A DNA stretch of 28,731 nt, taken from a virus. Below the pieces are notes generated by a model, which saw only the letters and a program-made list of their open reading frames with translations, ran no database searches and was not told the origin of the DNA. Shown piece after piece: positions 5,626 through 13,154 of this stretch. Position numbers and translations under genes: made by a program. The stretch spans positions 1-28,731 of IMG/VR virus record IMGVR_UViG_3300009164_003853, one strand, 5' to 3'. The first letter of the stretch is position 1, and every line of letters begins with the position of its first letter.

Positions 5626-7133
5626 TTTTTTACCACAAAGTCTTTTATTACCAACAGATCTAATCCACATTTTTTAAATGTGTTCACAGCATCTTGAGGA
5701 GTTTCCACAATGGGTTCCTGACAGTTAAAACTGGTGTTAAGCAACATCGGGATGTCTGTGAGTTTATAAAACTCATTTATTAAACTGTAATAATGATTGT
5801 TAAATTCTTTGGTAACAGTTTGAATTCTTGCAGTACCGTCTACATGTGTTACTCCCGGAATCTTGTCTGATATCACAGGCATGATCCTTGACATAAACGG
5901 ACTGGGTTGATTGGTGTCAAAGTAGTCTTTGTAGTGTTCATCTAGAACACTAGGCGCAAAAGGTCTAAAGTCTTCACGCATCTTGACAACACTGTTAATG
6001 ATATTTTTAATATCTGGGTTTCTAGGATCGGCTAAAATACTTCTATTACCCAGGGCTCGATTGCCTGATTCACTTTTACCTTGAAACCAACCAACAATGC
6101 CCCCGTCAGCAATTGCCTTGGCCACTTCAACGTAAATTTCTTCCATTGGCTTTTGCTGGTAAGACAGTCCTTCGAATATGGCAGAGTCTACTTCATACTC
6201 ACCGCCCGAATAGACTGTGGGAACGTGAACGATGTCATTTAACACATAGTCGGCATGCATATAGGTTCCAATGGCCTGACCTTCATCTCCTGCCGCAGGC
6301 GGCACATGTACATTTACATAATGCTTGGTAAATGCTTCATTCATATAGCCGTTGTAGGCAACTCCGCCTGCAATACATAAATTGTCAGAAGTTTTAAGAG
6401 GATATACAAATTTCTTAACAAGCTCAATGGTAACATACTGTAGTGTAAATGCTACATCTTTTTTAGGAACACGCCTTAGAATATCTCTAGCATTGTTAGG
6501 AAGTTTGTGATTGGGATTTTCCAAGTACTGATGAATCATAGCATACACTTCATCGTTGTACTGGCCAAACCCCACTAGTCCCATTACTTTGCCTGCATCA
6601 AGGTATCCAAAACCAAGATCCTGAGCTAGTCTATTCCAAAGACCGCCTATTGACATGTTCTCAGACAAGTTTGTAATTAGGCCAGTCTTGTCAATGAAAA
6701 TGCAATTGAATTGCCATCCTCTTCCGTCTATTGCCAGTATGTCACTTTCTTTAAACTGTGAACTTAGAAATGCGTATGCAGCATGACTCTGATGATGGTC
6801 GATATAGTAATAGCTGTCTGTGTGCAATCGGTCCCATAGATTGGTTGGATTAAATTTTAAAAAATCTGTATCCGGTAGTGTTTCTTGAAGCAGGTCTAAT
6901 ACAAATTCCTGACCTAGGTTAGAAACAGTAAATGCAAATACCTCATCTTTAGTGGTACTTATATAGTTAGGTATGAAGTACTCATTAAAAAACTCTCTGC
7001 TGTACGTGGGATCGTGAGGATTTTTTCGATTGAGATTGTGTTTTCTTCGGTTGTGTCTTTCCACTTGATTGTGAAATACACCGTCATAGGTATTGTGATC
7101 GTGAATGTTTACTGCGACAGAAAATATTTTCAT
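5622..7133 (-). CDS. Carbamoyltransferase, NodU/CmcH/TobZ family, 503 aa
   Basis: Enzymes of this family transfer a carbamoyl group from carbamoyl phosphate, through carbamoyl-adenylate, to a hydroxyl of a sugar or antibiotic. Conserved motifs are clear. HHQSHA at 113-118 belongs to the N-terminal Kae1-like domain (metal and ATP binding), with LAIDGRG near 133. The C-terminal YrdC-like part has GWFQG at 348-352, RALGNRSILADPR from 359, REDFRPFAPS at 386-395 and LNTSFN at 465-470. The length is slightly below the usual 550-600 residues. Its ATG sits in an ATGA overlap with the radical SAM gene upstream, and its stop overlaps the methyltransferase-like gene. Glycan or small-molecule decoration is the likely role; the acceptor is unknown. 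Confidence 0.93.
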   Translation of the reverse strand: MKIFSVAVNIHDHNTYDGVFHNQVERHNRRKHNLNRKNPHDPTYSREFFNEYFIPNYISTTKDEVFAFTVSNLGQEFVLDLLQETLPDTDFLKFNPTNLWDRLHTDSYYYIDHHQSHAAYAFLSSQFKESDILAIDGRGWQFNCIFIDKTGLITNLSENMSIGGLWNRLAQDLGFGYLDAGKVMGLVGFGQYNDEVYAMIHQYLENPNHKLPNNARDILRRVPKKDVAFTLQYVTIELVKKFVYPLKTSDNLCIAGGVAYNGYMNEAFTKHYVNVHVPPAAGDEGQAIGTYMHADYVLNDIVHVPTVYSGGEYEVDSAIFEGLSYQQKPMEEIYVEVAKAIADGGIVGWFQGKSESGNRALGNRSILADPRNPDIKNIINSVVKMREDFRPFAPSVLDEHYKDYFDTNQPSPFMSRIMPVISDKIPGVTHVDGTARIQTVTKEFNNHYYSLINEFYKLTDIPMLLNTSFNCQEPIVETPQDAVNTFKKCGLDLLVIKDFVVKK

Positions 7134-7987
7134 TGATTGCCTACTTGTAATTTTTGCAATTCCTCTTCTTTAAGTATCTCAATGATTCGATTTTTTTGTG
7201 CTGTGGGCCGTTTTGGAATAATGTCATAGCACCGTTGACAATATTTTTCAAACTCAAATAGTTTGTAATTCATCATCTTATCAATGTTTTCTTTGGTAAC
7301 ATCAAACTGTCGTGAACCGTTAATTACTTTTCTGCTACAATGACGAATTTTTTGTATTTCAAAATCAAACACAGGTACTAGAGGAAACTTGGCACACACC
7401 TTGCGGTTAAGCTCGGGTGCCTGTACAGGTTTATGATCTGTGAAAAAGTCCGGAGACCTTGAATTGTATTCTTTGAATTCGGTGTTTTTATGATCAAGCA
7501 CAGATAGGTCGTACTGTTCTCTATACTTAAAATAATTAGGAGTCTTTATGATTAGATTGTAATTATTTTTATCGTTTTCTTTAAAGAATTCAAAGTTACC
7601 TAATTTTTCAATGCGTTCTTCGTAGAAGTCTAAAACCAAGTGTTCGATGTAAATGATCTCTGGATCTTCTAATATGTCTGGATAAAATTTACGGACTAGA
7701 GAGTTAGACAAAACTTGAATTACTAGATTGGGATGTTTTTTAATCTCGGCAATGACTTCTCTTAGATTCTTAACAAGGCCGGGCTCGCCACCTAGCAAGC
7801 AAATGCGTGTTTTGTAAGGACTCAGTCCATCTAAAATAGTTCTTACAAAGTCCATGTCTACATGGAGATTCCTCATCTCAAGAGTCCATGCAGTACAATA
7901 GTAACACGACTTATTACAAGACTTTGTTAGATAAAAGTCAACGGTGCGATAGTCTGATCCTTTTAGATCAGCCAGTGTTTTGATCAT
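7130..7987 (-). CDS. Radical SAM protein, 285 aa
   Basis: The radical SAM iron-sulfur motif CxxxCxxC is present as C24-C28-C31 (CNKSCYYC). It is followed by a GGEPG motif (66-70) that normally contacts SAM. More Cys lie towards the C-terminus (CAKFP, HCSRK, KYCQRCYD), suggesting one auxiliary cluster of SPASM/twitch type. Proteins of this class start reactions by making a 5'-deoxyadenosyl radical; the substrate cannot be read from sequence. The stop overlaps the carbamoyltransferase start as ATGA, implying translation in a fixed ratio and possibly a shared pathway. A CCAGGAC-like ribosome site precedes the ATG at 7987. A TATAAAAATA at about 8005-8014 (minus strand) resembles a late promoter but has an extra base. 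Confidence 0.9.
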   Translation of the reverse strand: MIKTLADLKGSDYRTVDFYLTKSCNKSCYYCTAWTLEMRNLHVDMDFVRTILDGLSPYKTRICLLGGEPGLVKNLREVIAEIKKHPNLVIQVLSNSLVRKFYPDILEDPEIIYIEHLVLDFYEERIEKLGNFEFFKENDKNNYNLIIKTPNYFKYREQYDLSVLDHKNTEFKEYNSRSPDFFTDHKPVQAPELNRKVCAKFPLVPVFDFEIQKIRHCSRKVINGSRQFDVTKENIDKMMNYKLFEFEKYCQRCYDIIPKRPTAQKNRIIEILKEEELQKLQVGNQ

Positions 7988-8029
7988 TTGGTGTCCTGGA
8001 TATTTTTATATTGTTAATAATTGCGTTTT

Positions 8030-9106
8030 TTAAACAAAGGATGTTGGTATTTTGCTTGGGCCATTGGTGAGAATATCAAGAAATATATCATTTAGTGATA
8101 GTAATTGATCTTTTGTTTCTTCGTCGTTGAGTACATTGTCTATAATATAATTAATTAAAAATTTATGGACATTGGTTTCAACTTCGAGGTTCTGTATTTG
8201 CCTAACATCCTTTATCCAATATCTTGACGCTATATGGCTTATATTGCTGATTTTATTTATATTGCTGATTTTTTTTAAATTTAAATCAGAAACGTATGCA
8301 TCAAAAACTAAATTTAAATCTCTATGACATTTGACATAATCATCGGTTCTGGTTGGATAATTATTTTTCTGCCATTCTACAACTGCTTCAATGACTGTTG
8401 ATTTACTATCAATTAATTTTCTGATTGGCGCTTCTATTATTTGTTCATTCTTTACAAAGTTTACAATTCGTGCGTAATCTGGCCTAGTATCTAACAATTC
8501 TAATCCAATATACGTGTCTCGTACATATTTTAGTCCCTTGCCAATTGTCACCACAAAATCTGGGCGATGGTCTAAGAATTTCCATTCATCTTCTTCCCAG
8601 TTCTCTAATTTTTTAGGAAAGCATAGTACATACGACACATCTATTCGATATTCTAAACATAGCGCAGCAAAGGTATTGGTAAACATCCCGATCTCTAGAA
8701 TTGCATTGGTATAATGTTCGTCTATCTTAGTAGGATCTATTTGTGAATAATTTCGCCCTTTACTGATCATATGTCGTTGAAATGGATTTGGTTGATCCTC
8801 AACTCGTTGTGTAAATATCAATAGGTGCGAGCAAGTTACTATGTTGTGAAATCTTGGTAATTTGTCGCCAGGTCTATTATAATCGTCTTGGTTATATTCG
8901 TGATAGTAGGCTTTTTTATAAATTTTGTTTTTTAGATCTTGCTGATCGGGGCCTAGTACATGAACTTTATACGGCATAAAATTATTTTTTGACGGAGTTA
9001 CCTTCCAAGTTCTTTCTAGCAAATCGCTTATAAGAGATTCCGGTATATCTGCATTTTGATCGTACTCTTTTACATACTTGTATTTTTTATAAATGTCGTC
9101 GATCAT
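8030..9106 (-). CDS. Nitroreductase-like domain fused to a virion-type domain (NTR-X order), 358 aa
   Basis: Residues 1-215 look like a divergent nitroreductase (FMN oxidoreductase) fold. LLERTWKVTPSKNNFMPYKV corresponds to the 'aA..aPS..N.qpw.f' entry. ILEIGMFTNTFAALCLEYRIDVSY corresponds to the 'd.g.a..nl.l.A...Gl...' helix. PDFVVTIGKG is the final strand. Residues about 220-350 are a second domain, 'WQKNNYP......YVKCHRDLNLVFDAYVSDL...IASRYW'. This resembles the 'CRRDvg.ivDA...DL......A..Y' helical domain I associate with marine T4-like virion proteins. The same domain is at the N-terminus of the upstream gene, in reversed order. The gene follows that neighbour after a 1-base gap, with a GGGAGA ribosome site. 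The nitroreductase assignment is moderate and activity is unproven. Confidence 0.65.
   Translation of the reverse strand: MIDDIYKKYKYVKEYDQNADIPESLISDLLERTWKVTPSKNNFMPYKVHVLGPDQQDLKNKIYKKAYYHEYNQDDYNRPGDKLPRFHNIVTCSHLLIFTQRVEDQPNPFQRHMISKGRNYSQIDPTKIDEHYTNAILEIGMFTNTFAALCLEYRIDVSYVLCFPKKLENWEEDEWKFLDHRPDFVVTIGKGLKYVRDTYIGLELLDTRPDYARIVNFVKNEQIIEAPIRKLIDSKSTVIEAVVEWQKNNYPTRTDDYVKCHRDLNLVFDAYVSDLNLKKISNINKISNISHIASRYWIKDVRQIQNLEVETNVHKFLINYIIDNVLNDEETKDQLLSLNDIFLDILTNGPSKIPTSFV
8057..8449 (-). repeat. Domain X copy B (virion-type helical domain), C-terminal copy
   Basis: This stretch encodes residues about 220-350 of the 358-aa protein and is closely related at both DNA and protein level to 9906-10280. 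Both begin NE[QP]IIE and share EWQKNNYP, KCHRDLNLVFDAY, HKFLINYIIDNVL and GP at the end. Copy B is 393 bp and copy A 375 bp. The 18-bp difference is accounted for by a local tandem duplication at 8241-8276. The near-identity indicates a recent duplication. Confidence 0.88.
8241..8276 (-). repeat. 18-bp tandem duplication inside domain X copy B
   Basis: Two 18-base units starting ATATTGCTGATTTT (plus-strand reading) lie side by side, at 8241-8258 and 8259-8276, differing at one base. They encode the duplicated NINKIS segment that is absent from copy A. The insertion keeps the frame and falls in a likely inter-helix loop. It looks like a recent slippage event. Confidence 0.85.
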
Positions 9107-9107
9107 A

Positions 9108-10283
9108 TCATTCTCCCGAATGGAATGTTGTTATGGTGCTTACACTTGGTTTATTTTCCCAATGCATACGTTTGGGATTTTTGCTGTTGCTTCGAAACCA
9201 ATCTCGCACATTTGCTACATAACCTAGTTGTACAATCATCAAAGGCTGTTCTGTAATACAAGGCAGAGAGCTCCAATCTAGCCCGTGCTTGTTGCCATTC
9301 TTTCTATATACTCCAGCTTGACCTGCCCATTGCCATTCCGGGAATGATCTTATGTAGGATATTCCTAGATCGTTTTCTAAACATAGGCCTGCCAGTGCTT
9401 GTACAAACATCCCAACTTCAATGCAGGTTAATTTGGTATTGCATAGTTCTCTGAATCTTTTTTCGTCGGTTTGTGTAAATCTGCTGTAGTCGTCGTGCAG
9501 GTTGGAATATTCTTTAACAAAATTATTTGGTTCTGCAAGTCTTTGTTCAAACACCAATACCCATGGTGATATTCTTCTATCCTTGCCCTCTTCATCGAGA
9601 ATATATTCTGTTATGTTTTGCACTCCATTAAAAGATTTAAATTCTCCGTTGTGATTTGCATCATCCCAGTGATTCACTGATCCTGTTTCGTATAAGGTAC
9701 AAATCTGTCCAACGATTTCTTTTTCTTTTGGATTGTCGGGGCCGAACGCATGAATCTTAAAAGGAAACAAATTCTGCTTAGAAGGACTAATATTAAGTGT
9801 GCGCTCAAGCAAATTTTCTATTAGTTCCTTGCTTGGCAGTTTTTGCTGATCCCAGGCTGCACGAATCTGCCTTCTTTTCGAATATAGATTTTCAATCCCT
9901 GTTGTCGGTCCATCGGTAAGAATATTAAGAAATACATTGTTTAGAAATAGTAATCGATCTTTTGTTTCTTTGTCTTCGAGTACATTATCTATAATATAAT
10001 TAATTAAGAACTTATGGACGTCAGTTTCAACTTCGAGATTGTGTATTTGTCTAACAGACCCTACCCAATATTTTGATGCTATATAACTTATACTACTGAT
10101 TTTATGTAAATTTAAATCAGAGATATATGCATCAAAAACTAAATTTAAGTCTCTATGGCATTTGGCGTAATCATTGGTCCTATTAGGATAATTATTTTTC
10201 TGCCATTCTATAACTGTTTCGATGACAATCTGTCTGCTTTCAGTTAATTTTTGAATCCCTGTTTCTATTATTGGTTCATTCAT
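9108..10283 (-). CDS. Virion-type domain fused to a nitroreductase-like domain (X-NTR order), 391 aa
   Basis: Residues 2-126 are copy A of domain X (IEWQKNNYP, KCHRDLNLVFDAY, IASKYW). Residues about 130-391 are a divergent nitroreductase-like domain homologous to the N-terminal half of the downstream protein. It has LLERTLNISPSKQNLFPFKI, EVGMFVQALAGLCLENDLGIS and PLMIVQLGYV, and ends in a basic tail. The domain order is the reverse of that in the neighbour. Its ATG overlaps the stop of the classical nitroreductase upstream (ATGA). The order along the transcript is therefore NTR, X-NTR, NTR-X, which suggests tandem duplication of an NTR-X unit followed by a shift of gene boundaries. The substrate is unknown. 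Attachment to virions through X is only a possibility. Confidence 0.65.
   Translation of the reverse strand: MNEPIIETGIQKLTESRQIVIETVIEWQKNNYPNRTNDYAKCHRDLNLVFDAYISDLNLHKISSISYIASKYWVGSVRQIHNLEVETDVHKFLINYIIDNVLEDKETKDRLLFLNNVFLNILTDGPTTGIENLYSKRRQIRAAWDQQKLPSKELIENLLERTLNISPSKQNLFPFKIHAFGPDNPKEKEIVGQICTLYETGSVNHWDDANHNGEFKSFNGVQNITEYILDEEGKDRRISPWVLVFEQRLAEPNNFVKEYSNLHDDYSRFTQTDEKRFRELCNTKLTCIEVGMFVQALAGLCLENDLGISYIRSFPEWQWAGQAGVYRKNGNKHGLDWSSLPCITEQPLMIVQLGYVANVRDWFRSNSKNPKRMHWENKPSVSTITTFHSGE
9906..10280 (-). repeat. Domain X copy A (virion-type helical domain), N-terminal copy
   Basis: It encodes residues 2-126 of the 391-aa protein and is the partner of the repeat at 8057-8449. It lacks the 18-bp insertion and otherwise aligns along its full length. 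The two copies are direct repeats about 1.8 kb apart, so recombination between them would delete one nitroreductase-like region and fuse the rest. Confidence 0.88.
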
Positions 10284-11014
10284 AAAATTTTTCCATTTAA
10301 TGTTACTCTAATATTTTTTTCAAAACTGGGAAACCTCCAATGTTCATCCGGCTCGCCGTTTCGAACAGCTTCATGAACATCTTTGTTTAATGCTTCAGCG
10401 TGTAATCTACGATCAACATCAACATTTGGATATCCAATCCCCACTAACAGTTTTATTCTATTATTTACACCAAGCAATTGTCTAACTGGATCTTCATCTA
10501 TGGCTGAGCATATACCAGTTTTATATCCTAACAGGGTCGCAGACAGTATGAGTTCACCTACGCTAATCCCGATAGAAACATTTATTTGTTCTTCGTATAG
10601 TGTCATTGCATTACTATCTCTATTCTCTTTTGCGGCAGTGTGTGTTGCAGATCTTGTCCTGCCCTCTTCTCTTACATATACGAATAAAACATTTGCAAGT
10701 ATTTGAGAATTTTTTACAGACAGTGTGTCATCTTGCCAGTATTTTCCGTTTTCGTCAACTCCAAACCTTCTTGTTTGTCCAGGTGATCTGCATGTAAATT
10801 TTTTTGTATTATCGTACACCTGTTTAATTATAGACTGATCAGTGTATATCTTCAATGAATAATGTGTTTCATTTTGTTTAGAAGGAGAATTAGCAGCAGC
10901 GTATATCAGTGTTTTTAAATCTTGTTCTGGAATAGTTTTAGATAGGTCGTAGTTGCGCTGTGCTCGTTGTGCTATGTCTACTGCTTTTTTTATTTCTTCA
11001 TGCATATAATTCAT
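10280..11014 (-). CDS. Nitroreductase-family FMN oxidoreductase, 244 aa
   Basis: Nitroreductase-family enzymes use FMN and NAD(P)H to reduce nitro groups, quinones or flavin, or to oxidise azolines, aromatics or reduced flavin in specialised pathways. The signature features are present: AAANSPSKQNETHYSLKIY (residues about 33-51, FMN-binding entry), a central SIGISVGELILSATLLGYKTGICSAI helix-turn, and LLVGIGYPNVD near 200. It is the most classical of the three adjacent paralogues. Two ATGs (11014 and 11005) are possible and neither has a strong ribosome site. I keep the first because it overlaps the aminotransferase end by 17 bases. The downstream stop overlaps the X-NTR start. The substrate is not predictable. 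Confidence 0.85.
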   Translation of the reverse strand: MNYMHEEIKKAVDIAQRAQRNYDLSKTIPEQDLKTLIYAAANSPSKQNETHYSLKIYTDQSIIKQVYDNTKKFTCRSPGQTRRFGVDENGKYWQDDTLSVKNSQILANVLFVYVREEGRTRSATHTAAKENRDSNAMTLYEEQINVSIGISVGELILSATLLGYKTGICSAIDEDPVRQLLGVNNRIKLLVGIGYPNVDVDRRLHAEALNKDVHEAVRNGEPDEHWRFPSFEKNIRVTLNGKIL

Positions 11015-12077
11015 TACGTAAAGTGTTTATAATATTTTTAATTTCGTCTTCTGTTAACCATGCATGTATTGGCAATGATAAAATAGTTTCAGAAACCAAT
11101 TTAGAATTTACACAATCGTCTTTTCTATAGGCAATGTTGTTGTACATTGTGTTTATGCTCAACGACTTTTCATAATGAACCGAAGCACGAAGTGCATTTT
11201 TTACTCGATCCCTAGTTTGTTTATCCTTGAACCTTAATGTATATTTGTGATAATTATGATTTAGACCCGGTGAATCTGTTTGTGTATACACTGGCAAATC
11301 TTTAAACGCTTCGTTGTATTGACGAGCAATCTCTTGACGTTTTGTCTGAGTCTTTTCCATACTTTGCAATCGTAGGTCAATGACTCTTGCATTGAGAACA
11401 TACATTCTAGAATTGAAACCCAGCATTTCAAAGTCGTCGCCTTTGCCATGACGTCTAATTTTTTTAACTAACTTTGCCTGTTTTTCGCTGTCAGTTAATA
11501 ATACGCCACCACCGTTAATGCCTGCAATGACTTTGTTGCTGTTAAAACTATACACGCTACAATCTCCAATGGTGCCTGCCTTTGTGCCATGTAGACTTGA
11601 TCCTAAACTTTGTGCCGCATCTTCAATAAATGCAATGCCTTTTTCTTTACAGAACTCTTTAATCGCAGTAGTATCTGTCATATTGCCAAAAAGATGAACA
11701 TACACAACAGCCTTGACCTTTTCGCTGTACATTCGTTTAACACTGTCTAGATTCATGTGGTAAGAGTCTAGATTGATGTCACAGAATACAGGTGTTGCAC
11801 CTACTGCACTAATACAGGCCGAAGACGATATCCAGGAAAAATCAGTTACCAGTACTTCGTCACCCGGTCCTATGCCGTAACTCAGTAATGCAAAGTGCAA
11901 TGCATCTGTGGCATTTGCCACTGATACAGCATACTTTTTACCTACACGCTCTGCAAAGGATTTCTCCCACTGTTCATTGTTTTCGTAGTTGAGCTGTGAC
12001 ATAAACTTGTCGAATAACTCTAGGTATGCTTGTTTATTTTCTTGGTACTCTCGATCCCAACCGTCATATGATGTCAT
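10998..12077 (-). CDS. DegT/DnrJ/EryC1 family PLP aminotransferase, 359 aa
   Basis: These fold-type I enzymes usually convert nucleotide-keto-sugars to amino sugars, and more rarely act as dehydratases or make aminocyclitols. PLP features are visible: VANATDALHFAL (about 53-64, phosphate cup), DFSWISSS near 79, IEDAAQSLGS with D153 and Q156, and the Schiff-base lysine K182 in SFNSNKVIAG. The GGGVLLTD and RRHG motifs follow. The length is normal. It sits between a radical SAM gene (ATGA overlap upstream) and a nitroreductase (17-base overlap downstream). The neighbouring glycosyltransferase-like and carbamoyltransferase genes favour amino-sugar synthesis for a glycan, but the donor and product are inferred. 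Confidence 0.93.
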   Translation of the reverse strand: MTSYDGWDREYQENKQAYLELFDKFMSQLNYENNEQWEKSFAERVGKKYAVSVANATDALHFALLSYGIGPGDEVLVTDFSWISSSACISAVGATPVFCDINLDSYHMNLDSVKRMYSEKVKAVVYVHLFGNMTDTTAIKEFCKEKGIAFIEDAAQSLGSSLHGTKAGTIGDCSVYSFNSNKVIAGINGGGVLLTDSEKQAKLVKKIRRHGKGDDFEMLGFNSRMYVLNARVIDLRLQSMEKTQTKRQEIARQYNEAFKDLPVYTQTDSPGLNHNYHKYTLRFKDKQTRDRVKNALRASVHYEKSLSINTMYNNIAYRKDDCVNSKLVSETILSLPIHAWLTEDEIKNIINTLRNELYA

Positions 12078-12820
12078 AGTGATTCCAATTTTTTATGTGA
12101 TAACTTTCGCCAGTCGTTAAGACTCTTAGATTTATATCCCCAATACTCTTTTTTAACTCGCTCTTGAATATATTTTTTATCAGGACTTGTTAGTTGAAAG
12201 TCTACGCTTTTTCTAAGCAAGGGATTGTCTGCGCTAAAACCTCTATTTGTGTTTATGAATAATAGACTAAAATCTTCTTCTTTGGCTATTTCTATCGCAC
12301 GATCTATTTCGTGCTCGTTGTAGCCAAAAATAATGTATTGCCAGACTATGGTATGTCCTGCATCCCTGCCTTGCTTCATTCGTTTCCAAACATCGTCAAA
12401 GTTTGAACCTATCCTGTACAATTCACTCTTGTTGTCAATTCCGTCTACACCAAAGTACCATGCGTTTTCTCCCACGCCATAGCTGTAGGCTTCATCCCAC
12501 CAAGCATCACTTTTGCCACTTCCAACGGTTGCAATTCTAATTGCCTTGCCTTGCCCGCTACACATTTTTAAAATGTTTAAGAAATTAGGATGATAGATAG
12601 GATCAGATATCTGTCCGCAGAAAGTGATACCATATTCGTAATAATCAAGTATTTTTTTAAAATTATGTTCTTCTAGATCAAAGGATCTACGAATCTGTTC
12701 TTGACTTGTTGTTTTTTGACGTATGCATTGAGGACATTTGAATACGCATCGATATGATGCATCAACATTGGGTCGAACAAACCGTTGATACTTTACATAT
12801 TCATCAGTTATTCTTGCCAT
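12074..12820 (-). CDS. Radical SAM protein, 248 aa
   Basis: The CxxxCxxC cluster motif is C25-C29-C32 (CVFKCPQC). It is followed by a TFCGQISDPIYHP segment in place of the usual GGEP, as in some radical SAM/SPASM proteins, and by WYFGVDGID and a C-terminal helix-rich part without clear auxiliary Cys. I start at the ATG at 12820, preceded by GGAGCAGG, rather than at an upstream in-frame start that would extend deep into the preceding gene; the overlap is then 17 bases. The upstream gene encodes a free SPASM-like domain, so the two may together make one split radical SAM/SPASM enzyme. The stop overlaps the aminotransferase start. The substrate is unknown. Confidence 0.85.
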   Translation of the reverse strand: MARITDEYVKYQRFVRPNVDASYRCVFKCPQCIRQKTTSQEQIRRSFDLEEHNFKKILDYYEYGITFCGQISDPIYHPNFLNILKMCSGQGKAIRIATVGSGKSDAWWDEAYSYGVGENAWYFGVDGIDNKSELYRIGSNFDDVWKRMKQGRDAGHTIVWQYIIFGYNEHEIDRAIEIAKEEDFSLLFINTNRGFSADNPLLRKSVDFQLTSPDKKYIQERVKKEYWGYKSKSLNDWRKLSHKKLESL

Positions 12821-13154
12821 TGGCCTGCTCCTTGATTTCAGCTCTTTCCTCGGCCCTAACTGCATCTTTATCTATATCAACACCGCATTTCTTTTTACAC
12901 ATGTACGAAGCATTTTCAGGCCTAGTTAACAGTGTTTGAAAAAAGTTTTCCCATTGATCTGATGTAAAAATATCTTCTAATCTTTCGTTATTAGATAACA
13001 ACAGTTCTTCATCCTTTAGACCGCACATTTTAATATACCGATAAACCGGAGGATCATCTAACCAGCAACAGGGCAACATAAATCCGTCTGATGTATAAGC
13101 TGCTCCTTTGTTATCATTTGAAGTGTAGTTTAAACACTTTGGGTTTATTTTCAT
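12804..13154 (-). CDS. Free-standing SPASM/twitch-like iron-sulfur domain protein, 116 aa
   Basis: The sequence resembles the C-terminal auxiliary-cluster domain of radical SAM/SPASM proteins with no radical SAM core. It has an N-terminal CLNY, then TSDGFMLPCCWLDDP (the 'g.v.PCC..d' motif), CGLKDEE, a 'lediFtSdqWenFfqtl' stretch typical of SPASM regions, and CKKKCG near residue 88. A Lys/Glu-rich helical tail follows (ERAEIKEQ). It begins in an ATGA overlap with the glycosyltransferase-like gene and overlaps the radical SAM gene downstream by 17 bases. A split enzyme in which this subunit binds auxiliary 4Fe-4S clusters for the adjacent radical SAM protein is the simplest reading, but it is inference. 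Confidence 0.7.
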   Translation of the reverse strand: MKINPKCLNYTSNDNKGAAYTSDGFMLPCCWLDDPPVYRYIKMCGLKDEELLLSNNERLEDIFTSDQWENFFQTLLTRPENASYMCKKKCGVDIDKDAVRAEERAEIKEQANGKNN

